A DNA stretch of 64,000 bases, from contig PLCO01000060.1 in the NCBI GenBank assembly GCA_003134815.1, positions 1 to 64,000 of the forward strand. Direction: 5' to 3'. Numbering within the stretch: the first letter of the stretch is position 1; every line of letters starts with the position of its first letter. Of this stretch, positions 11,036 to 19,042 are shown piece after piece. The notes under the pieces were generated by a model. It was not told the DNA's origin, made no database searches, and saw nothing but the letters and a program-made list of their open reading frames with translations. The stretch is from Acidobacteriaceae bacterium. Its GTDB lineage: Bacteria > Acidobacteriota > Terriglobia > Terriglobales > Acidobacteriaceae. The position numbers and the translations under genes were made by a program.

Positions 11036-12313
11036 ATGCCACTCACCACATCCATCGATGATCTCTTCAGCGCCGCGTCGCAATCCGCCGCAGATTCGGG
11101 CGGCGGGGGCACAGCCGATAAGCCGGTCTACACTGGCCGCTACATCGTGATCTTCAAGCCTGATGCTACCGCCGACGCAATTCAACAATTCTTGACCAAC
11201 GCTAATGTGAATGCCGCCTCGGCCGCTTCGTTCGACTCGCAGGCGGTATCGTTCTCGGATTTGGGCAATGCGGAGGTACTTACGTTTCCGAATCTTGGCC
11301 TGGCGCTCGTCTCGTCGGACGCCTATGCTTCCCTGCAATCGCCGAGCAACAACGCCGCCGTCGCCTCCGCCGACGGAACTCCCCCCCCAGCTCCGGCAAC
11401 CGACAGCCCGGTCGACAGCTGGGAGCAGGAGACTTTCTTCTACACCGAAGGCACCGCGACGGCAACCCCGGCCAGCAACGTCACCTACGGACTGGACATC
11501 ACTCTGGTTTCCAAGAGCACCAATGACGGCACGGGCATCAAGCTTTGCTTGCTGGACACAGGCCTCGATCTGAACCATCCCGACTTTTCCGGCCGCACAA
11601 TCGTAAGCCAAAGCTTTATCCCCGGCCAGACTGTGCAGGACGGCCACAGCCACGGCACGCACACCGCCGGAACCGCCGCCGGACCGCAAGCTCCGGCTTC
11701 CGGCCCGCGCTATGGCGTTGCCTACAACGCGTCGCTCTACATTGGCAAGGTCTTGAGCGACGGAGGCGTTGGCGTGGGCGGCTCGGTGATCGCCGGTATA
11801 AACTGGGCGCTGGCCAGCAACTGCGACATCATTTCGATGTCTATCCAATCCAACGTCCCCGTACAGAAGACCTACACTCAACTTGGACAAAAGGCCCTCG
11901 ATCAGAAGTCCCTGATTATTGCCGCTGCGGGCAATTTCAGCAGCCGGCCCGGAACGATAGTCAATACCAGCGCGCCGGCCAACTCGCCTACAGTAATGGC
12001 GGTGGCGGCAGTCGATAGCACTTGCAGCATCGCCTCGTTCTCCAACGGCGGCAAGATTGAAATTGCTGGTCCCGGCGTCGATGTGCTCTCCTCAGTGCCC
12101 ATGCCAACGCAATACGGAACCAAGAGCGGCACCAGCATGGCGACGCCGCACGTTTCCGGCATTGCCGCACTTTGGGCGCAGAGTGACAGCACTTACCGCG
12201 GCCAGGCCCTGTGGTCCGCCGTGACCGGCGCGGCAAAAAGCCTGAGCCAGCCGGCGACCGACGTGGGCTCAGGCCTGGTGCAGGCGCCGACTCCTGGAGG
12301 CGTATGCCAGTAA
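11036..12313 (+). CDS. Subtilisin-like serine protease (S8) with built-in I9-like prodomain
   Basis: 425 residues, GGAGG before the ATG. The N-terminal 130 residues include a segment starting RYIVIFKPDATADAIQQF that resembles the I9 prodomain (beta-alpha-beta), then the S8 domain: Asp174 in LLDTGLDLNHP, His206 in HSHGTHTAGT, the oxyanion Asn in IAAAGN, and Ser367 in SGTSMATPHVSG. No Sec signal peptide is seen, which is unusual for a subtilase; the first 25 residues are polar and Gly/Ser-rich. Its stop overlaps the start of the small inhibitor-like gene, so both are translated together. Probable role: a self-processing protease kept inactive until release. Confidence 0.9.
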   Translation: MPLTTSIDDLFSAASQSAADSGGGGTADKPVYTGRYIVIFKPDATADAIQQFLTNANVNAASAASFDSQAVSFSDLGNAEVLTFPNLGLALVSSDAYASLQSPSNNAAVASADGTPPPAPATDSPVDSWEQETFFYTEGTATATPASNVTYGLDITLVSKSTNDGTGIKLCLLDTGLDLNHPDFSGRTIVSQSFIPGQTVQDGHSHGTHTAGTAAGPQAPASGPRYGVAYNASLYIGKVLSDGGVGVGGSVIAGINWALASNCDIISMSIQSNVPVQKTYTQLGQKALDQKSLIIAAAGNFSSRPGTIVNTSAPANSPTVMAVAAVDSTCSIASFSNGGKIEIAGPGVDVLSSVPMPTQYGTKSGTSMATPHVSGIAALWAQSDSTYRGQALWSAVTGAAKSLSQPATDVGSGLVQAPTPGGVCQ

Positions 12314-12561
12314 GCGCGGAGCGCAATTCCGAGGGGACTACCTGGATCGTGACGGTCGATTCCAACGCGCCGGTTGAGCCTATCCGGCGCGCCATCGAAC
12401 GCTCTGGACTCACGATCCAGCAGTTCCTGCAGCCCGCATCGATCATGATCGTACGCGGCACAGAGGCCCAGGCGGAACAAGCCCGCCGCCTTGCCGGCGT
12501 GGCCGCGGTCGAAGCGGACCTGGAGTTCGACGTAGGCCCCCCGGATGCGCCGGTCTCCTGA
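12304..12561 (+). CDS. Stand-alone I9-type protease inhibitor or folding chaperone
   Basis: 85 residues. The ATG at 12304 follows GGAGG closely and lies inside the last codons of the protease gene (10-nt overlap), implying translational coupling. The pattern follows a subtilisin prodomain: a strand (WIVTVDS), a helix (VEPIRRAIERSG), two strands (QFLQPASIMIVRG), a helix (QAEQARRLAGV) and a last strand VEADLEFDV, close to the familiar I9 ending 'PGVAyVEpD'. No protease follows it in the same chain. Inference: a trans-acting inhibitor or intramolecular-chaperone equivalent for the preceding protease. Confidence 0.65.
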   Translation: MPVSAERNSEGTTWIVTVDSNAPVEPIRRAIERSGLTIQQFLQPASIMIVRGTEAQAEQARRLAGVAAVEADLEFDVGPPDAPVS

Positions 12562-12691
12562 CGGATTGATGACATCCCGGCCAAGGCCGGGAAAGAGTGG
12601 GGCGCTTCGGGCGCAAATCCGATTGCACCTCTAACCACGGATTCTCAGCAGCGGACGATGATCCCCTCACGCCGCGGAAAGGTTCAATACT

Positions 12692-14869
12692 ATGCCAGAC
12701 ATCGTTGCAGTAGCGCCCGAAGGACCGCTCCTCGGACCGGACTTCATCACGATACCGGTCAAAAGTCAGAGCACCGGAGAAAGTTTCGACCTGGAAGTCT
12801 TTCCAGACGCCAACAATCCGGCTCTGCGCGCCAACGGCCTGCCGATGCAGTACTACTACTTGCCCAAGCAACTCTACCTCGCCAAAAAACCGGATGGCAG
12901 CGGCGACTTCGACTTCAGCGTGACTCTATTCAAAGGCCTGATGACCACCGAGGACACGCTGGGCATCAGCGGCGCGCCAACTTCCGGCGGCGAACTGGAC
13001 GCCGGAGGCGCATTCGTGACCTTTTCGATGACAATGGCCGTGCCTGACGACGTAATCAGCGCGGCATTGGCAATGTTGAAGGCGGAGCAGTACAGCGCCC
13101 CGCCGGCGCGCAGCGCTTCTTACTATGGCGGCAGCCAAGGCGGTCCTGCGCCTCTGCTGGGCATTGTTCCTATTGTCGACAATCATGTCACCATCGAGGT
13201 CCCGCAGTTGCCGGGCTCGTCGGCTCCGCCTGCGCCTGCAGCGGGCGGAGCCGCAACGCCTGCCGGGGGCACGAAGCCGGCTATACCCACACCGGCCCCC
13301 GCGGGCGGCGCTGCGGCGCCCACCACCACCCCTGCTGTTGTCAACAATGGAAATCCATGGTTCATCTCCGCACAGACCAGCGGACAAGGCAGCATCGAGG
13401 CCTCGGGCATCAGCAGCTTCCTGGTCACCTGCAACCAGCTTGCGGCCGGCGCTATTGTCGGCTCCCTGCAGGCGGGCCGTTCGCCGTTTGTCGTGCATTA
13501 CAACCTGAGCGAGATGTTCTACATGAACGCCTGCGAGATCAATATGACGATCAACGTCGACAAGACGTTCACGCAGTTTTCAGGAGATCTCAACGCAAAG
13601 TACGGCTTCGCGCAGGCGGATCTGCAAGCGAACTACCAGTCCTGCATCACCAGCGGTGCCATCAACACGGTCATCAATGAAAACGGCGCGGCCGTCGACG
13701 CGGCCACGAAGGCAATCATCGACAAGCAGGTAAGCGATATGCAGACCAACGCCTGGAACCTGGTGAAGTCCGAGATTTTTGACTGGCAGCCCAAGCCCGA
13801 CGCTCCGGCCAGCGCCAGCTCCGGCCCATGCGGCGGCGTCGCTGTGCAACTGAAGGCCAATTACCAGAAGCACGGCGTGAACCTGACTCAGAACTGGATT
13901 CTGAACGAAACCGTGACCAAGCTGGACGGCAAGGATGGAACGCTGACCGAACTCGAACCCGCTATCCAGAAAAACCTTAACAAATACCTGTCGATCATCG
14001 ACATCGGCCAGTACTTCCAAAAACTCCAGGTGGCCGCGACGCCGAACATCGACTTCACAAGTCCTCCCGATCTCGCCGATCCCATCACTTCGGCCTCGAT
14101 TGAAGTCAGCTACCCCAATCCGAATCCCGACGGCACGGTTCCCAACAATGCGGACGGGACACCGGTGCTGAAGACGCTCGGCGACGGCTTCCACTACACT
14201 CCGACAGCCATCAATCTGAGCGCGCCCAGCACACTGGCGCAGTGGACGAAGGCGAATCCGACCGACATCATCAACATCTCGTTCATGCGGCTGATGAAGA
14301 GCCTGCCGAACTGGGATGCGGATCAGGTGGTCATTACCAAGAAGTTGGTATACGATCCGGATGATCCGCGCGTCGATCTCTCGACCGGCACGCCGGAAAT
14401 CGTAGTGACCTTGCCGCCGGGGAACGATCACACTCCCACAGTGGGTCCGGAGGATGTTGGCTACGTCTACGTCAAGTTCGTGCTGGACCGTGCCATCTCG
14501 TCGAACGTCACCGTAACGCTTACCGTCACGTTGACCGGCTCCCAGGGCACCCGGACCGACTCGCTGCAACTAACGACGACCGACCCAAAACAGAAGCCCG
14601 TCGCCGTGTGGCAGGTGTTTAGCGACAAATACTTTGACGCCGATATCGCTCAGGTCAATATCGCTGTCGAAGTCGCGCCGCCGCCTTCAAACTTTTCAGG
14701 AGCTCCGGTGACGTGGAGCGGCGTGCAGGCGGTGCCGGTCGGAGTGGGCCGCAACAAGCGCATCGTGCCCTACACGATTCAGCTTCCCGTGCTCAGCGAT
14801 CCTGCGCAGACCATCCTCGCCGGGCAATACATACTACAGGCGCAGAAGGAAAACGCCGGACTGAGCTAA
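12692..14869 (+). CDS. Large hypothetical protein with Pro/Ala-rich linker
   Basis: 725 residues, no recognisable family. It has no signal peptide. The N-terminal 180 residues contain a motif around PMQYYYLPKQLYLA; residues 180-220 form a Pro/Ala/Gly/Thr-rich linker; the rest is beta-rich with Tyr- and Asn-containing repeats and a late segment of Thr/Val strands (VTVTLTVTLTG) like an immunoglobulin-like sandwich. The next gene has a similar opening motif (FEDRNYPDLHWYLPQF) and a Pro-rich linker, so the two may be distant relatives or partners. The ribosome site is AAAGG, 10 nt upstream. A cargo or structural component of the island is possible but unproven. Confidence 0.6.
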   Translation: MPDIVAVAPEGPLLGPDFITIPVKSQSTGESFDLEVFPDANNPALRANGLPMQYYYLPKQLYLAKKPDGSGDFDFSVTLFKGLMTTEDTLGISGAPTSGGELDAGGAFVTFSMTMAVPDDVISAALAMLKAEQYSAPPARSASYYGGSQGGPAPLLGIVPIVDNHVTIEVPQLPGSSAPPAPAAGGAATPAGGTKPAIPTPAPAGGAAAPTTTPAVVNNGNPWFISAQTSGQGSIEASGISSFLVTCNQLAAGAIVGSLQAGRSPFVVHYNLSEMFYMNACEINMTINVDKTFTQFSGDLNAKYGFAQADLQANYQSCITSGAINTVINENGAAVDAATKAIIDKQVSDMQTNAWNLVKSEIFDWQPKPDAPASASSGPCGGVAVQLKANYQKHGVNLTQNWILNETVTKLDGKDGTLTELEPAIQKNLNKYLSIIDIGQYFQKLQVAATPNIDFTSPPDLADPITSASIEVSYPNPNPDGTVPNNADGTPVLKTLGDGFHYTPTAINLSAPSTLAQWTKANPTDIINISFMRLMKSLPNWDADQVVITKKLVYDPDDPRVDLSTGTPEIVVTLPPGNDHTPTVGPEDVGYVYVKFVLDRAISSNVTVTLTVTLTGSQGTRTDSLQLTTTDPKQKPVAVWQVFSDKYFDADIAQVNIAVEVAPPPSNFSGAPVTWSGVQAVPVGVGRNKRIVPYTIQLPVLSDPAQTILAGQYILQAQKENAGLS

Positions 14870-14890
14870 GGCGTGAAACGGAAGGATGCG

Positions 14891-17080
14891 ATGAGTCTAC
14901 CCATTGCCGGCAGCGCAATGCGTCTGGCGGGGCCTGTGGCGGCAACGCCGCAGGCTACGCCAGTCATGCGTCCGTTGTTCTGGAGGCTTTCGTTTCCAAT
15001 TCGTCCCATCAGCCTGCCGATGGCGTCCACACGCAGCGGCAGTCTATTTGAGGACCGAAACTATCCCGATCTGCATTGGTATCTGCCGCAATTCGCGCTT
15101 GCGGCCGATGTGGATGCCTCCTTCGTCTTCGCTGCGAACCAACCCAGCCAGCTGAAGGATGGAACTCCGTTCAATGCTGTCCATCTCGCATTCCGCCTGA
15201 CCAAGTCGATGCCTTCCGACGTCTCCCAGTTCGCGCAAGCGAATCCCACCGCCGGTCTCCGGGAGATCCCGCTGGAGAGTCTTGCGGCGGTTCTTACCAG
15301 TCCTTACACGGACGCACAGGGCAATCAGGCGGTCAGGAGCTTCACCGCCAGCGGAGTCACGGTCCAGGGCGACGGCTCGTATCTCGTAGTATTCGATGAT
15401 TCGATCCTCGGCGACGTCGTTGTGGCGGTCTATCAAGATTTGCGGGTCTTCGGTAAAGCAAGCGTGAAGCTCACGGCGACCTTCAGCACATGGTCTCCGC
15501 CCGGCGCGCCGCCGCCACCCGGCGGCCTGAACGCCAGGTTTTTATCTTTTCAGAACGTCGTCGCAACATCGGCGTTTCGCAGCGCTGCCGTGGAGACGCC
15601 CACGCCTGCTCCCGTTCCGGCAGCCGCGGCGCCGACCGCCGTGCGGATGGAACCCGCCATCATGTTCAGCCCTTTACCGCCGCCGTCCCACCCGTACGAC
15701 CCGCCGCCGGACGATCCGCCCCAGCCGCAACTTGTGATCGCCTCACTACCGTTCGAGCAGGTTCTCGGCGCCGGCTTGAAATACAACGCGGATGGCTATC
15801 AGTTGCAGTACACGGTTACAACGCTTTCCTCGCCAAGCCGCGTCATTCTGTCGGTCGCAGACCTGAACGCCTTCAATGCTCCGCAGTCGCAGTATGTTGA
15901 GCTGAAGGAGATGGGCGACATCAATGCGAAGTATCCATCCATCAGCCGGGCCTTTATCGGCCGGCTCAGCCGAACCATCGTTCTGATTCCGCAGCGTTAT
16001 TCGATTCTGCGCAGCAAGTCCGGCTGCTCCGCCGCCTGCTTGGCCAGGGTCGACAGCTCGCCTTCATCGACGAGCCAATGCGCCTTCGAGTTTTCCTTTG
16101 TGATAGGCCCCGAAATCAATCGCATCGAACTGGCTCAGTTTCAGAACGAGGTTGCAGCCGTCGCCTACCTTCAGGGTTACTCCATTACATTTCCAACGCT
16201 GCTGAGAGACACGCCGGCGTCGGCGGTGCAAACGAGTTTTGCCAGCACCGCAAATTTCTCCGCAGGTTCCGATCCTCATACCTTTGCGCTCACTGTCACC
16301 GTGCAGGATGACGGCTTGGCAACCCCGGCCGTGGCCAACGCCAATCTCTTCATCCTCCGACTCACCGCGCAAACCGGAACGGACTTGATAGGCTCGCTGA
16401 GTTTGAAGCTCGATGATGGATTCACCGACCCTGTGCTCGGGACCGTCGATTTGAATTTTGCGCACACCACCGGCACCGATGAGCTCACCTCAGACTTCGA
16501 CCCAACCGGGCCGGCCTTTAATCTCTCGAATCTCTCGCCGCTTGATCTCGTCATTCAGGAATATGCTTTGGTTCAGGGCGCAAATCTTACCTTGTCATCC
16601 AGCGCTTTCGTCCTGCCGAGCCGCACCGGCAAGGCACTACCCGCGCCCGCCAACAACGCAGGCATGGCACTCGTTGCCGTGGCGCAACTCGCGCTCCCCA
16701 CTCCTATGACGATGGCCTCGGTGTCCAACTATCTCAACTTCCAAACCGTGGATGTGCAGCAGACACGCTACATGATCGCCGTGGATGCGACGGGGGTGGA
16801 TTGGAAGTCTGTGGTGTCGGTTACAGCGACGATAACCTTCCCTACGCTGTCTTCCATTGCGCCGATGAGCTTCGCGCTTGGGCCGGTGCTGCAATCTGGC
16901 AGTCAAAGCGTGCTGGTGCCTCTGGTCAACGCACTGTCCACACTGCCCGGCTCTCTCGATATCCTCGCCAACTTTGCCGACACGACCAAGGCCTCCGTCG
17001 AGTTCACTTTGACAAATGACTTTGTAGGCCAGCCGGTGATGACGCTGCTGCAAAGCCAGATTACTGCCCATCTTTCGTAG
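14891..17080 (+). CDS. Large hypothetical protein, partner of the preceding gene
   Basis: I prefer the ATG at 14891 because GGAAGGA lies just upstream; an in-frame GTG at 14873 also exists. About 729 residues, no signal peptide, no known domain. Order: an Ala-rich lead, a segment with WYLPQF and FVFAAN, beta-rich sequence to about 210, a Pro-rich linker (residues about 210-270, PPPSHPYDPPPDDPP), then long beta-rich sequence. A Cys pair (CSAACLAR) near 385 is the only notable cluster. It starts 21 nt after the previous stop and is surely co-transcribed. It is followed directly by the recombinase remnant. Confidence 0.6.
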   Translation: MSLPIAGSAMRLAGPVAATPQATPVMRPLFWRLSFPIRPISLPMASTRSGSLFEDRNYPDLHWYLPQFALAADVDASFVFAANQPSQLKDGTPFNAVHLAFRLTKSMPSDVSQFAQANPTAGLREIPLESLAAVLTSPYTDAQGNQAVRSFTASGVTVQGDGSYLVVFDDSILGDVVVAVYQDLRVFGKASVKLTATFSTWSPPGAPPPPGGLNARFLSFQNVVATSAFRSAAVETPTPAPVPAAAAPTAVRMEPAIMFSPLPPPSHPYDPPPDDPPQPQLVIASLPFEQVLGAGLKYNADGYQLQYTVTTLSSPSRVILSVADLNAFNAPQSQYVELKEMGDINAKYPSISRAFIGRLSRTIVLIPQRYSILRSKSGCSAACLARVDSSPSSTSQCAFEFSFVIGPEINRIELAQFQNEVAAVAYLQGYSITFPTLLRDTPASAVQTSFASTANFSAGSDPHTFALTVTVQDDGLATPAVANANLFILRLTAQTGTDLIGSLSLKLDDGFTDPVLGTVDLNFAHTTGTDELTSDFDPTGPAFNLSNLSPLDLVIQEYALVQGANLTLSSSAFVLPSRTGKALPAPANNAGMALVAVAQLALPTPMTMASVSNYLNFQTVDVQQTRYMIAVDATGVDWKSVVSVTATITFPTLSSIAPMSFALGPVLQSGSQSVLVPLVNALSTLPGSLDILANFADTTKASVEFTLTNDFVGQPVMTLLQSQITAHLS

Positions 17081-17116
17081 ACGGTCGAACCTGGACGGTC
17101 GAGCAGCAAACGGACC

Positions 17117-17722
17117 GTGCGCCTCGAGCGCGAGGTGCCGTTGGACAAACATGGAGTCATTCTCGCGGCAGTGCAGCAAATGTGGGCCAGGAACAAGGAA
17201 TTCCGTAAGCCGGACGACTTGGTCTTTGCCAACAAGACTGGTAAGCCGATTGATCGGCACAACCTGCTCAACCGGTACGTGAAGCCGGTGGCCGAAAAGC
17301 TTGGGCTGCCAAAGACCCTGGACTTCCGCAACTTCCGGACCATGCACGCCAGCCTCATGCGGCGTTTCGCCCGTCTTGAGGTTGCCCGTGACAACATGGG
17401 GCACGCGGGAAGCACTGGCAGCATCACGCTGGATGTCTATTCAAAGTCGTGGTGGGATGAACGCGTCGAGGCGGTGAGCAGCGTTGTCGAGGCTGTTTTT
17501 GCTGAACCCGACGAGAAAGCCAACAACAGAATCGTCACTCCGCTCAAGGCCCTCCCTGACGGCGGAGATGGCAAAGAGTGGGAACCCTTTTGGGAACCCC
17601 AGGCTGTTCAGCCTGGCCAGATTTCAATGGAAGTTATTGAAATTAATGGTCGGGGAGAGAGGATTCGAACCTCCGACCCCCTGGTCCCGAACCAGTTTCA
17701 GCCGGTTATTGAAATCTGTTGA
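17117..17722 (+). pseudogene. Tyrosine recombinase remnant (catalytic C-terminal part only)
   Basis: The frame carries the end of a phage-type integrase: FRNFRTMHASL (box II region), MGHAGS with the catalytic His, and ITLDVYSKSW with the Tyr nucleophile. The N-terminal arm and core-binding domains and the first catalytic Arg are missing, so the gene is truncated at its 5' side and abuts the preceding gene by only 36 nt. The last 25 residues (RIRTSDPLVPNQ...) are translation of the antisense tRNA-Pro fragment. This marks one end of an integrated element. Confidence 0.8.
17647..17695 (-). tRNA. tRNA-Pro(CGG) 3' fragment
   Basis: Read on the minus strand: anticodon stem CTGGT/ACCAG with loop TTCGGGA (anticodon CGG), then a T-arm GGAGG-TTCGAAT-CCTCT and an acceptor 3' strand ending in encoded CCA. 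The 5' half (D-arm and 5' acceptor strand) is absent; the island repeat follows instead. It is therefore an attachment-site remnant, not a functional tRNA. Confidence 0.8.
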
Positions 17723-17835
17723 AATTGCCTGGTTTTAACTGTTTCATATTGAATGATTTGCAGGCTCATTATTGAAAGTTGTGGTTCTGAATAGTTCCAG
17801 AGTGCTTTGACAGCTACGTTTTCGTCTACAGTTCA
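17681..17835 (+). repeat. Island boundary repeat, right copy (att-like)
   Basis: Direct, diverged copy of 7238-7390 (CCAGTTTCAGC, TGAAATCTGTTGAAAT, TTCGTCTACAGT). It begins inside the tRNA-Pro anticodon arm and continues beyond the tRNA, so element arm sequence is shared as well as the tRNA core. Confidence 0.6.
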
Positions 17836-18065
17836 TCGGGCGCGGATGAGATTGAGAATGGCCGACGCAAATTATGCCATTCTATCTCCGCTTCGGTGCC
17901 TACCCTTTCGGCCCAATCCCGAAGGCACTGAAAAAAGAGGCGTGGTCGGATCGTAACGATATCTCTGAGCGTGGAAACTGCCGCGAAGTCCCACCTTACC
18001 GAAGCTGGGACAGGCACCCCAAGTTGTGGTGAACTGAGAGTCAAAAGACGTCAGGATCGCCCCGC
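17836..18065. other. Short stretch after the WG-repeat gene
   Basis: Minus-strand frames here give pieces such as FFQCLRDWAERVGTEAEIEW that look protein-like but lack a start or a ribosome site. It may be a decayed gene downstream of the WG-repeat protein. No terminator is obvious. Confidence 0.3.
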
Positions 18066-19031
18066 CTACAGATCGGATACCCGGCCCGCTTCCACGTATG
18101 GCCCTTGCCAAACTGCCACTCCGTCGTGATCTATATAAGCTAGGCTTTGCTCAAGCTCGGCAAAGCACAAACCATGCCGAAAGAAACTCACCATCTCGTA
18201 CTTGGCAGGGATTACGAACTTGCCTTCTCTGTCGACAAACCCGTAGCGGTTCTTCGAGTCATTACTCGGCGAGACAGCCGCTAAGCCTTCTACGTATTCG
18301 TTTGTCACGCGAAATCTCGGTTCGATGGCAATGGAGCCGTCTCGGTCAATGTACCCCCACTGGTTTGCAATCATCACTTCGGCTAGTCCCTCACGGAAAT
18401 CCCGCACATTTTCGTATCGAAGAGGGATTGCCAGTCGGCCAGCTCGATCAATATACCCCCACAGGCCGCCTTGCTGGATCCGAGCAAGGCCTTCAGAAAA
18501 AGGCAGAGCGAAATCGAATTGAGGGGGAATCTGAAACGTGAGAGATTTGTTAATATACCCCCACCTCCCGCCGAATTTAACAGGTGCCAACCCCTCTGAA
18601 AATGATCGCGCGTCTTCATAGATGGCGGGAGCAATTTGCTCCCCATCCGGACCCACGAACCCATACAAATCCCCCAGAGACATCGATGATGCGCCCTCTT
18701 GAAACTTGACTAAGATGCGATACGACGGCGGAACAACTATTCTGCCGTCCATGGTCATGATTCCACGTCGACCATTTTGGCTGTAAATGACACGATCTTC
18801 GCTTATTCGAACCGGTTCATGTGCCACTGTGGGTATAACAATATTACCCATTTCATCGACTGCGCCCCATGCCGTCCCTGACTTCACAGGCGCCAGCCCG
18901 AAGTGAAATGGCCTCGCGTTGTCGAAGATTGGACCAATAACAACTCGGCCAGATCGATCTATAAATCCGGCCTTGAATTCCTTCGGTGTGGGACCGAGTC
19001 GTTCGAAATACGGAAACAGGTCCATCGGCAT
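18066..19031 (-). CDS. WG-repeat protein, candidate immunity protein for the upstream RHS tip
   Basis: 321 residues consisting of about nine WG-type repeats (pattern WGYIDRAGRLAIPLRY, GFIDRSGRVVIGP, YGFVDREGKFVIPAKY), which fold as small beta-hairpin units. There is no signal peptide or membrane segment, so it should be cytoplasmic. The start lies 11 nt after the stop of the RHS tip, in the position where polymorphic-toxin loci keep the immunity gene. WG repeats are a known all-beta binding scaffold; that it neutralises this toxin is inferred from position only. Confidence 0.75.
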   Translation of the reverse strand: MPMDLFPYFERLGPTPKEFKAGFIDRSGRVVIGPIFDNARPFHFGLAPVKSGTAWGAVDEMGNIVIPTVAHEPVRISEDRVIYSQNGRRGIMTMDGRIVVPPSYRILVKFQEGASSMSLGDLYGFVGPDGEQIAPAIYEDARSFSEGLAPVKFGGRWGYINKSLTFQIPPQFDFALPFSEGLARIQQGGLWGYIDRAGRLAIPLRYENVRDFREGLAEVMIANQWGYIDRDGSIAIEPRFRVTNEYVEGLAAVSPSNDSKNRYGFVDREGKFVIPAKYEMVSFFRHGLCFAELEQSLAYIDHDGVAVWQGPYVEAGRVSDL

Positions 19032-19042
19032 ATGCTTGCTGT

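Noticed and set aside
13580-14569. Long minus-strand open frame (329 codons) inside the first giant island protein
   Set aside because: Antisense shadow: low-complexity, Arg/Gly/Val-rich, no ribosome site, and the plus frame shows consistent protein sequence. The same holds for 11003-11890 and 16637-17404.
17640-17722. The RIRTSDPLVPN-type tail of the recombinase frame as a protein domain
   Set aside because: It is translation of the antisense strand of the tRNA-Pro fragment, a common artefact of integrases that end at tRNA genes.
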